A stretch of DNA of 7,356 bases from positions 1 to 7,356 of the forward strand of contig JBGVIE010000055.1 of assembly GCA_045122895.1 (NCBI GenBank). Reading direction: 5' to 3'. A program made the position numbers and the translations under genes. The notes beneath the pieces are model-generated. The model was given only the letters and a program-made list of their open reading frames with translations. It was not told where the DNA came from and searched no databases. The DNA comes from RGIG1934 sp045122895. Its GTDB lineage: Bacteria > Bacillota > Clostridia > Lachnospirales > Lachnospiraceae. Of the stretch, positions 1-4,837 are shown one piece after another (position 1 is the first letter of the stretch; every line of letters starts with the position of its first letter).

Positions 1-1121
1 TTTTTACATTGAGTATTACACCATACATTACTTCATCAATTATTATGCAGCTCTTAACAATAGCTATTCCTAAGCTTGAAGAGATGCAGAAGGATGGAGA
101 GGATGGAAGAAAGAAGATTACTGAAATTACAAGATACGTAACTATAGTGTTGTCTTTAATACAGTCAACAGCTATGGCTATCAATTTCTATAATGGAGGA
201 ATCTTCGGCTCAACAGCTGGAAATTCAACTCTCAAACATTGGGGAATTATAATAGTTGCAATCGCGGTTATGACAGCCGGCTCCGCAATTCTTATGTGGA
301 TGGGTGAGAACGTAACAGAAAAAGGATTAGGAAATGGTATTTCTGTTATCCTTTTGATAAACATAGTTTCGACGATGCCAGATGATTTCATTGCATTATT
401 TGAAAAGTTTGTATTAAACGCTTCATCAAAGGGTGCTGCAGGTCTTAGTATTGTGATTATCTTTGCGGTAGTTGCTTTTGTTGTAGGATTTGTAGTGTTA
501 CTTAATGGTGGCGAGAGAAGAATATCAGTTCAGTATTCTAAAAAGATGCAGGGAAGAAAAGTGTATGGCGGTCAATCAACACACATTCCTCTTAAAGTGA
601 ATACAGCTGGTGTTATTCCAATTATCTTTGCTCAGTCATTACTAACATTCCCAGCAGTAATTTTTGAGTTTGTTAAAGGTAGTGGAAGTGCTCCGGAATG
701 GACACATTACTTATCTTCTTCATATTGGTTTAGAACAGGAGCACTTGCTAAGTACTCAGTAGGTTTCATTCTTTACATAGTACTTGTAGTAGCGTTTGCT
801 TACTTCTATACATCAATTACATTCAATCCAATTGAAGTAGCTGATAATATGAAGAAACAGGGTGGCTTCATTCCAGGTATCAGACCGGGAAAGCCAACAC
901 AGGACTACTTAAATGCGATTTTAAATAATCTTGTATTTATCGGTGCTGTAGGACTAATACTTGTGGCAACTGTACCACTTGTTATTTCAGGTGTGTTCAA
1001 TGCCAGCTTATCATTTGGTGGAACATCACTTATCATTATCGTAGGTGTTATTCTTGAGACAATGAAACAGGTTGAGTCATTGATGGTAGTTAGAAGCTAT
1101 CAGGGATTTTTGAATATATAG
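1..1121 (+). CDS. secY: Protein translocase subunit SecY, 5'-truncated by the window edge
   Basis: SecY is the central membrane subunit of the SecYEG channel that exports and inserts unfolded proteins. The frame is open from base 3; the TTG at 9 is an internal Leu codon, not a start. About 372 residues are present, against roughly 430 for the family, so about 60-70 N-terminal residues lie upstream. Visible family signatures, numbering from Phe at base 3, are PYITSSIIMQLL near residue 6; the cytosolic loop ERRISVQY, then YGGQSTHIPLKVN, at about 171-200; and the C5 loop NPIEVADNMKKQGGFIPGIRPG at about 275-296, whose arginine in GIRPG is needed for SecA-driven transport. Several hydrophobic segments fit membrane helices. 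The C-terminus has the conserved-type MVVRSYQGFL ending. secY before adk is the standard spc-operon order in Firmicutes. Identification is secure. Confidence 0.98.
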   Translation, partial: FTLSITPYITSSIIMQLLTIAIPKLEEMQKDGEDGRKKITEITRYVTIVLSLIQSTAMAINFYNGGIFGSTAGNSTLKHWGIIIVAIAVMTAGSAILMWMGENVTEKGLGNGISVILLINIVSTMPDDFIALFEKFVLNASSKGAAGLSIVIIFAVVAFVVGFVVLLNGGERRISVQYSKKMQGRKVYGGQSTHIPLKVNTAGVIPIIFAQSLLTFPAVIFEFVKGSGSAPEWTHYLSSSYWFRTGALAKYSVGFILYIVLVVAFAYFYTSITFNPIEVADNMKKQGGFIPGIRPGKPTQDYLNAILNNLVFIGAVGLILVATVPLVISGVFNASLSFGGTSLIIIVGVILETMKQVESLMVVRSYQGFLNI

Positions 1122-1134
1122 AGCATTAAAGAGA

Positions 1135-1168
1135 GGCAATAGGATGCAGTAAAACTGCACTTATTGTC
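1135..1168 (+). other. Long hairpin in the secY-adk spacer
   Basis: Bases 1135-1150 pair with 1154-1168. This gives 15 base pairs (two of them G-U) with one bulged A at 1144 and an AAA loop. After two mismatches a lower stem of five more pairs can form (1128-1132 with 1171-1175). There is no T-run after the stem, so it does not look like an intrinsic terminator. It may be an mRNA processing or stability element between secY and adk. That role is inference; the pairing is read directly. Confidence 0.6.
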
Positions 1169-1218
1169 AATCTTTGCTTTAAGTGAGAAGGTCAAGTTTG
1201 AAAGGAAAAGTGAAGAAT

Positions 1219-1863
1219 ATGAAGATAATTATGTTAGGAGCTCCTGGAGCAGGAAAAGGAACACAGGCAAAAATGATCGCTGACAAATATGCAATACCAC
1301 ATATTTCAACAGGAGATATTTTTAGAGCGAACATTAAAAATGGTACTGAATTAGGACAGAAAGCAAAGACATATATGGATCAGGGATTATTAGTACCAGA
1401 TGAATTAGTAGTAGATTTAGTAGTAGACAGAGTAAAACAGGATGATTGCAAGAACGGATATGTACTTGACGGATTCCCAAGAACAATTCCACAGGCAGAA
1501 AGCTTGGATGCTGCTTTAGCAAAGCTTGATGAAAAGATTGATTATGCTATTAATGTAGAAGTTCCAGATGAAAACATTATAGCTAGAATGTCAGGAAGAA
1601 GAGCTTGTGTATCATGTGGAGCAACATATCATATCGTACATATTCCAACAAAGGTTGAAGGAATTTGTGACAGATGTGGAGCAGAGCTTATATTAAGAGA
1701 TGATGATAAGCCGGAAACAGTTAAGAAGCGTCTTGATGTATATCATGATCAGACACAGCCATTAATTGATTACTATACAAAATCAGACGTATTAGTTGAA
1801 GTTGACGGAACACAGGATATGAACGATGTATTCGGTGCAATCGTTAATATTTTAGGAGCATAA
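1219..1863 (+). CDS. adk: Adenylate kinase, zinc-binding LID type
   Basis: Adenylate kinase catalyses ATP + AMP = 2 ADP in the cytoplasm and keeps adenine nucleotides in balance. The 214-residue protein has the usual bacterial long-LID length. The P-loop GAPGAGKGT is at 7-15, the AMP-site STGDIFR at 30-36 with Arg36, DGFPRT at 84-89 with Arg88, and ARMSGRR at 122-128 opens the LID. The LID carries four cysteines (C130, C133, C150, C153) in two CxxC pairs, the structural Zn(II) site of many Gram-positive adenylate kinases. The start chosen is the ATG at 1219. An in-frame GTG at 1183 would add 12 residues ahead of the MKIIMLGAPG beginning typical of the family and lacks a good ribosome binding site. 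The site used here is a modest AAAGGA at 1201-1206, 12 nt upstream, weaker than the other genes here. map follows after 4 nt, implying translational coupling. Confidence 0.97.
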   Translation: MKIIMLGAPGAGKGTQAKMIADKYAIPHISTGDIFRANIKNGTELGQKAKTYMDQGLLVPDELVVDLVVDRVKQDDCKNGYVLDGFPRTIPQAESLDAALAKLDEKIDYAINVEVPDENIIARMSGRRACVSCGATYHIVHIPTKVEGICDRCGAELILRDDDKPETVKKRLDVYHDQTQPLIDYYTKSDVLVEVDGTQDMNDVFGAIVNILGA

Positions 1864-1867
1864 GACA

Positions 1868-2623
1868 ATGTCAGTTACGATTAAGTCACAAAGAGAAATC
1901 ACTTTGATGCGAGAAGCCGGGGCGCTCCTTGCAAGAGTTCATGAGGAACTTAGAAATGCAATAAAGCCTGGAATATCAACATATGATATTGACAAAATGG
2001 GCGATAATATGATAAGAAAATTAGGGTGCATACCATCTTTTCTTAATTATAACGGATTTCCGGCGTCAATATGTGTATCAGTTAATGAAGAAGTAGTTCA
2101 TGGTATTCCGTCCAGGGACAGAATATTAAAGGAAGGCGATATAGTAAGTCTGGATGCGGGACTGATATACAAAGGCTATCATGCTGATGCTGCAAGAACA
2201 CATGGTGTGGGGCAGATAAGCAAAGAAGCCGGTGAATTGATAGCAAATACAAAAAAAGCTTTCTACGAAGGAATTAAGATGGCTAAAAGTGGTAATCATT
2301 TAAACGATATATCTTGTGCGATTAACGATTTTGCTGACATATGTGGATATGGAGTTGTAAGAGATTTGGTAGGACATGGAATCGGTAAAGAGCTTCATGA
2401 AGCACCGGAGATACCTAATTTTAGACAGCCGAGAAGAGGAATAAGATTACAGCCTGGTATGACTCTTGCAGTTGAACCTATGATAAATGCTGGAACTTAT
2501 GAAGTAGAGTGGCTTTCGGATGATTGGACTGTTATTTCAAAAGATCATTCATTATCTGCTCACTATGAGAATACAATATTAATTACAGATGGTGAGCCGG
2601 AAATATTAACTATTTTACGTTGA
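1868..2623 (+). CDS. map: Type I methionine aminopeptidase
   Basis: Methionine aminopeptidase is a two-metal cytosolic hydrolase that removes the N-terminal methionine of new proteins when the second residue is small. The 251-residue length matches the short type Ia form without an N-terminal extension. All five metal ligands are visible: D96 (VSLDAG), D107 (YHADAAR), H170 (GHGIG), E203 (AVEPMI) and E234 (YENTILIT). H78 in VVHGIP and H177 in LHEAPEIPNF are the conserved active-site histidines. The ATG lies 4 nt after the adk stop and its AGGAG (1854-1858) sits inside the last adk codons, so translation is probably coupled to adk. The product acts on proteins made by the neighbouring translation genes. 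Confidence 0.97.
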   Translation: MSVTIKSQREITLMREAGALLARVHEELRNAIKPGISTYDIDKMGDNMIRKLGCIPSFLNYNGFPASICVSVNEEVVHGIPSRDRILKEGDIVSLDAGLIYKGYHADAARTHGVGQISKEAGELIANTKKAFYEGIKMAKSGNHLNDISCAINDFADICGYGVVRDLVGHGIGKELHEAPEIPNFRQPRRGIRLQPGMTLAVEPMINAGTYEVEWLSDDWTVISKDHSLSAHYENTILITDGEPEILTILR

Positions 2624-2661
2624 GTAAAATTATTAAGCTGAGTAAATCATGAAAATCAAAT

Positions 2662-2666
2662 GGAGG
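2662..2666 (+). promoter_or_regulatory. infA ribosome binding site that decides the start
   Basis: GGAGG lies 10 nt before the ATG at 2677 but only 4 nt before the in-frame GTG at 2671. The spacing favours the ATG, which also gives the family-typical MSK beginning. Confidence 0.8.
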
Positions 2667-2676
2667 ATATGTGAAT

Positions 2677-2895
2677 ATGTCAAAAGCTGATGTTATTGAA
2701 ATAGAAGGAACTGTAGTTGAAAAATTACCTAATGCAATGTTTCAGGTAGAACTTGAAAATGGTCATCAGGTATTAGCCCATATAAGTGGAAAGTTAAGAA
2801 TGAATTTCATTCGTATTCTCCCTGGGGATAAAGTAACTATTGAATTGTCACCATACGATTTAACCAAAGGAAGAATTGTGTGGCGTGACAAATAA
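2677..2895 (+). CDS. infA: Translation initiation factor IF-1
   Basis: IF-1 binds the 30S A site during initiation and assists IF-2 and IF-3. From the ATG at 2677 the protein is 72 residues, the standard length, and forms one S1-like OB fold. Recognisable blocks are DVIEIEGTVVEKLPNAMFQVELENG near the start (positions 5-29), VLAHISGKLRMNFIRILPGDKV in the middle (33-54) and the end YDLTKGRIVWRDK. In many clostridia I recall a KOW-domain RNA-binding gene between map and infA; here the gap is 53 nt and holds no gene. The infA stop codon is part of an inverted repeat (2892-2913). Confidence 0.97.
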   Translation: MSKADVIEIEGTVVEKLPNAMFQVELENGHQVLAHISGKLRMNFIRILPGDKVTIELSPYDLTKGRIVWRDK

Positions 2896-2913
2896 CAGAA
2901 AAATTTCTGTTAT
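2892..2913 (+). repeat. Perfect inverted repeat over the infA stop codon
   Basis: Ten bases (2892-2901) are exactly mirrored by 2904-2913, separated by AA. In RNA about nine A/U-rich pairs would form over a four-base loop. The TAA stop is inside the left arm. There is no immediate T-run (the nearest, TTTTT at 2923-2927, starts 9 nt later), so it is at best a weak terminator. It sits just upstream of a promoter and may mark the 3' end of the upstream transcript. That function is inference. Confidence 0.6.
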
Positions 2914-2928
2914 GAGCAAAAGTTTTTC

Positions 2929-2957
2929 TTGCATTATAAAAAATCATATGATACAAT
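2929..2957 (+). promoter_or_regulatory. Sigma-A-type promoter for rpmJ and the alpha operon
   Basis: A -35 TTGCAT (2929-2934) is followed after 17 nt by a -10 TACAAT (2952-2957). The TG at 2949-2950 makes an extended -10 element (TGaTACAAT). The -35 matches the consensus at only its first three bases, but the -10 (5/6), the TG element and ideal spacing support it. Transcription would start near 2963-2966 and carry rpmJ, the structured spacer and the alpha operon. Not proven by sequence alone. Confidence 0.6.
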
Positions 2958-2990
2958 GTAAGACGGACTTTTTTGAAAGGAGGATTTACT

Positions 2991-3104
2991 GTGAAAGTTA
3001 GATCATCAGTTAAACCTATTTGCGAAAAATGCAAAATTATTAAGAGAAAGGGTAGCATCAGAGTTATCTGTGAGAACCCAAAGCACAAACAGAGACAGGG
3101 ATAA
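2991..3104 (+). CDS. rpmJ: 50S ribosomal protein bL36, zinc-binding form
   Basis: bL36 is the smallest large-subunit protein and helps stabilise the 23S rRNA fold. The 37-codon gene starts with GTG at 2991 behind a very strong AAAGGAGG (2976-2983, 7 nt spacing) and ends with TAA at 3102. The protein reads MKVRSSVKPICEKC at its start and ENPKHKQRQG at its end. Its zinc ribbon is complete, with C11, C14, C27 and H32 in C-x2-C-x12-C-x4-H order, so it is the zinc-dependent (C+) form rather than the cysteine-free paralogue made under zinc limitation in some bacteria. Position after infA is canonical. Confidence 0.97.
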   Translation: MKVRSSVKPICEKCKIIKRKGSIRVICENPKHKQRQG

Positions 3105-3139
3105 TTATTAATATTTAATTATTCCGCTTTTGTGCGTGT

Positions 3140-3169
3140 GTATAGTGTTTTTTAGGAAAAGCATTATAC
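3140..3169 (+). other. Leader hairpin 1 (13 pairs, UAGG loop)
   Basis: Bases 3140-3152 pair with 3157-3169 without a bulge: 13 pairs including two G-U or U-G, closing a four-base loop TAGG at 3153-3156. Two more wobble pairs (3139 with 3170, 3138 with 3171) can extend it. This is the longest stem in the rpmJ-rpsM spacer. The flanking CCGC (3124-3127) and GCGG (3179-3182) can pair to enclose it. Confidence 0.65.
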
Positions 3170-3186
3170 GTTTGATTTGCGGCTGC

Positions 3187-3212
3187 AGCGATAGTGCCAA
3201 CGTACTATTGCT
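3187..3212 (+). other. Leader hairpin 2 (11 pairs, CAAC loop)
   Basis: Bases 3187-3197 pair with 3202-3212 without interruption: 11 pairs including two G-U (3190 with 3209, 3196 with 3203), closing the loop CAAC at 3198-3201. It begins five bases after the GCGG that could close around hairpin 1. Confidence 0.65.
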
Positions 3213-3221
3213 ATTTAATAA

Positions 3222-3233
3222 GAGCGAAAGCTC
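3222..3233 (+). other. Leader hairpin 3 (GAAA tetraloop)
   Basis: GAGC-GAAA-GCTC gives a four-pair, mostly G-C stem with a GNRA tetraloop, a very stable RNA motif that often makes tertiary contacts or binds protein. A T6 run follows only after eight more bases (3242-3247), so it is not a standard terminator. Confidence 0.6.
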
Positions 3234-3246
3234 AAAATATCTTTTT

Positions 3247-3270
3247 TGATTGTCAATTAGCAGGCAATCA
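3247..3270 (+). other. Leader hairpin 4 (8 pairs)
   Basis: TGATTGTC (3247-3254) pairs with GGCAATCA (3263-3270), eight pairs with one U-G, around an eight-base loop 3255-3262. The loop bases TAGCA (3258-3262) are complementary to TGCTA at 3209-3213, the 3' arm of hairpin 2, so an alternative pairing is possible. Confidence 0.5.
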
Positions 3271-3286
3271 GGTAACAAACAATAGA

Positions 3287-3356
3287 ATGCATCATAAGGC
3301 TACGTACACATTTCAGACGTTATATACATAGCGGGCTACGCAAGAGTGTGATGTAT
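3287..3356 (+). other. Leader distal stem before the rpsM ribosome binding site
   Basis: Bases 3287-3296 pair with 3347-3356: ten pairs including two wobbles (3289 with 3354, 3295 with 3348). The enclosed 50 bases contain a direct repeat GGCTACG (3298-3304 and 3334-3340) and can form ACGT/ACGT (3302-3305 with 3317-3320) or GCTA/TAGC (3299-3302 with 3329-3332). The internal fold is uncertain. Confidence 0.45.
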
Positions 3357-3371
3357 GATTAATAATTTGAT

Positions 3372-3386
3372 GGAGGTGTAATACAC
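3372..3386 (+). promoter_or_regulatory. rpsM ribosome binding site with small overlapping hairpin
   Basis: GGAGGTG (3372-3378) lies 10 nt before the rpsM ATG. GTGT (3376-3379) can pair with ACAC (3383-3386) over an AAT loop, partly covering the site. The stem has only four pairs and is weak alone. ATACACAC at 3381-3388 is also exactly complementary to GTGTGTAT at 3136-3143, at the foot of leader hairpin 1. Confidence 0.55.
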
Positions 3387-3388
3387 AC

Positions 3389-3757
3389 ATGGCTCGTATT
3401 TCAGGTGTTGATTTACCAAGAGAAAAGCGTGTAGAAATCGGATTAACTTATATCTATGGTATCGGAAGAGTTAGCTCAAACCGTATCCTTGCTGAAGCAA
3501 AGGTTGACCCTAACACACGTTGTAGAGATTTAACAGACGAAGAAGTTAAGAGAATTAGTGAAGTAATCGATGCAACTCAGACAGTTGAAGGTGATTTGAG
3601 AAGAGAAATCGCTTTAAATATCAAGAGATTACAGGAAATTGGATGCTACAGAGGTATCCGTCATAGAAAAGGCCTTCCTGTTCGTGGTCAGAAGACAAAG
3701 ACAAACGCAAGAACAAGAAAAGGTCCTAAGAGAACTGTTGCAAATAAGAAGAAATAA
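3389..3757 (+). CDS. rpsM: 30S ribosomal protein uS13
   Basis: uS13 sits in the head of the 30S subunit, touches 16S rRNA and the P-site tRNA, and forms bridges to the 50S subunit. The 122-residue length is typical. MARISGVDLPREKRVEIGLTYIYGIG at 1-26 is the family start, with the helix-two-turn-helix region beginning GIGRVSSNRIL at 24-34. The middle block YRGIRHRKGLPVRGQKTKTNARTRKGP (88-114) is the conserved rRNA/tRNA-binding part, and the tail is very basic, ending NKKK. It is the first gene of the alpha operon and lies behind the 284-nt structured spacer, which is the likely control point. rpsK follows after 33 nt. Confidence 0.98.
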   Translation: MARISGVDLPREKRVEIGLTYIYGIGRVSSNRILAEAKVDPNTRCRDLTDEEVKRISEVIDATQTVEGDLRREIALNIKRLQEIGCYRGIRHRKGLPVRGQKTKTNARTRKGPKRTVANKKK

Positions 3758-3790
3758 TAATAGAAACCCATAAGGGAGGTTAGTTTAAAA

Positions 3791-4183
3791 ATGGCTAAAG
3801 TTACAAAGAAAGTGACAAAGAAGCGCGTTAAGAAAAACGTTGAACGTGGACAGGCACACATTCAATCATCTTTTAATAATACAATCGTAACATTAACAGA
3901 TACAGAAGGAAATGCTCTTTCATGGGCAAGTGCCGGTGGTCTTGGATTTAGAGGTTCAAAGAAATCTACTCCTTATGCAGCTCAGATGGCAGCGGAAACT
4001 GCAACGAAGGCAGCTTTGGTACATGGTTTAAAGACAGTAGATGTTATGGTTAAGGGTCCAGGTTCTGGTAGAGAAGCAGCTATCCGTGCGCTTCAGGCAT
4101 GCGGACTTGAAGTTACAAGTATCAAGGATGTTACTCCAGTTCCACATAATGGATGTCGTCCACCAAAACGTAGAAGAGTCTAA
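3791..4183 (+). CDS. rpsK: 30S ribosomal protein uS11
   Basis: uS11 is part of the 30S platform, near the mRNA exit site and the Shine-Dalgarno helix, and contacts bS18 and bS21 in known structures. The protein has 130 residues, normal for the family. A lysine-rich N-terminal tail (1-18) precedes the conserved HIQSSFNNTIVTLTD (23-37), SAGGLGFRGSKKSTPYAAQ (47-65), GPGSGREAAIRAL (89-101) and the C-terminal VTPVPHNGCRPPKRRRV, which binds rRNA. The ATG is 10 nt after GGGAGGT (3774-3780). It is transcribed with rpsM upstream and rpsD 19 nt downstream. Nothing unusual was seen. Confidence 0.98.
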   Translation: MAKVTKKVTKKRVKKNVERGQAHIQSSFNNTIVTLTDTEGNALSWASAGGLGFRGSKKSTPYAAQMAAETATKAALVHGLKTVDVMVKGPGSGREAAIRALQACGLEVTSIKDVTPVPHNGCRPPKRRRV

Positions 4184-4202
4184 TTAGGAGGTGCGATTTT
4201 AA

Positions 4203-4796
4203 ATGGCAGTAAATAGAGTTCCAGTTCTTAAAAGATGTAGATCTCTTGATTTAGATCCAATCTATTTAGGAATAGATAAGAAATCAAATAGAAAATTAAA
4301 CAGAGCAAATAAGAAGATGAGCGAGTATGGTCTCCAGTTAAGAGAGAAGCAGAAAGCTAAGTTTATATATGGTGTACTTGAAAAACCTTTCAGAAACTAC
4401 TTCAACAAGGCTCAGAGAATGAAGGGATTAACAGGTGATAACCTTATGACAATCCTTGAGCTCAGACTTGACAATGTAGTATTCCGTTTAGGTTTAGCAA
4501 GAACAAGAAGAGAAGCTAGACAGATTGTTGACCATAAGCATGTATTAGTTAATGGTAAGCAGGTAAACATTCCTTCATACCTTGTAAAAGCTGGTGACGT
4601 TATCGAAATCAGAGAAAAGAGCAAGGCTTCACAGAGATACAAAGATATTCTTGAAGTAACAGCAGGAAGATTAGTTCCAGAATGGCTTGAAGCAGATCAG
4701 GAAAATCTTAAGGGTTCAGTTAAAGCTTTACCAGTAAGAGAAAACATTGATGTACCTGTAAATGAAATGCTTATTGTCGAATTATATTCTAAATAG
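4203..4796 (+). CDS. rpsD: 30S ribosomal protein uS4, zinc-free form
   Basis: uS4 is a primary 16S rRNA-binding protein that starts 30S assembly and helps form the mRNA entry channel. In E. coli it also represses the alpha operon by binding the leader before rpsM. The 197-residue protein has the N-terminal domain (about 1-85) and an S4 RNA-binding domain from RLDNVVFRLGLARTRREARQ (88-107) through VLVNGKQVNIPSYLVKAGDVIEI (114-136). Only one cysteine (C12) is present in the N-terminal region, so the zinc knuckle found in some uS4 proteins is absent. The ribosome binding site AGGAGGTG (4186-4193) is near perfect, with 9 nt spacing. B. subtilis has rpsD elsewhere on its chromosome; here it is inside the operon, as in clostridia. 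Confidence 0.98.
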   Translation: MAVNRVPVLKRCRSLDLDPIYLGIDKKSNRKLNRANKKMSEYGLQLREKQKAKFIYGVLEKPFRNYFNKAQRMKGLTGDNLMTILELRLDNVVFRLGLARTRREARQIVDHKHVLVNGKQVNIPSYLVKAGDVIEIREKSKASQRYKDILEVTAGRLVPEWLEADQENLKGSVKALPVRENIDVPVNEMLIVELYSK

Positions 4797-4798
4797 GC

Positions 4799-4813
4799 TT
4801 AGGCAATTCCTAA
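4799..4813 (+). other. Small hairpin in the rpsD-rpoA spacer
   Basis: TTAGG (4799-4803) pairs with CCTAA (4809-4813) around a five-base loop, starting two bases after the rpsD stop. No T-run follows. It is too short to act as a terminator and ends 10 nt before the rpoA ribosome binding site. Any role is unknown. Confidence 0.4.
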
Positions 4814-4837
4814 AATATATAAAGGAGGGGCTTTATA

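Larger units (their letters stand above)
3105..3388 (+). promoter_or_regulatory. Structured non-coding leader between rpmJ and rpsM
   Basis: This 284-nt spacer has no credible gene, while the spacers inside the following operon are 19-41 nt. It can form a series of hairpins: 3140-3169, 3187-3212, 3222-3233, 3247-3270 and an outer stem 3287-3296 with 3347-3356 that ends about 15 nt before the rpsM ribosome binding site. Several stems are kept whole by G-U pairs on this strand, which suggests the + strand RNA is the folded form. The alpha operon is repressed by S4 through a leader before rpsM in E. coli, so a ribosomal-protein leader is the leading guess, but I do not recognise that pseudoknot here. 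No T-run directly follows a stem, favouring translational rather than termination control. Function is inference. Confidence 0.6.

Noticed and set aside
1183..1218. In-frame GTG that would extend Adk by 12 residues
   Set aside because: The extension is outside the family's usual N-terminus, has no good ribosome binding site and lies by the spacer hairpin. The ATG at 1219 gives the normal 214 residues.
2671..2676. GTG two codons upstream of the infA ATG
   Set aside because: It is only 4 nt from the GGAGG, and IF-1 proteins begin MSK at 72 residues, matching the ATG at 2677.
2837..3088. - strand open frame across the infA end and rpmJ
   Set aside because: It lies opposite two conserved genes, resembles no known family and has no ribosome binding site of note. 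Other - strand frames at 188-391, 1334-1522, 4412-4642, 5134-5346, 5419-5754, 6782-7162 and 7072-7338 are likewise antisense shadows of real genes.
3101..3122. AT-only inverted repeat (7 bases each arm) at the rpmJ stop
   Set aside because: ATAATTA/TAATTAT with an eight-base loop is too weak in RNA and such repeats are common by chance in AT-rich spacers.
3222..3247. GAAA hairpin plus T6 run as an intrinsic terminator or attenuator
   Set aside because: The stem has four pairs and the T-run starts eight bases after it, so it does not fit a working intrinsic terminator.
3287..3331. 14-codon open frame in the rpmJ-rpsM spacer as a leader peptide
   Set aside because: It has no usable ribosome binding site (the nearest AGG is 14 nt away), no run of regulatory codons, and sits inside the distal stem.
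3105..3388. Known leader classes: T-box, common riboswitches, enterobacterial alpha-operon pseudoknot
   Set aside because: I could find no T-box sequence, no recognisable riboswitch core and no clear match to the S4 pseudoknot. A covariance-model search would settle this.
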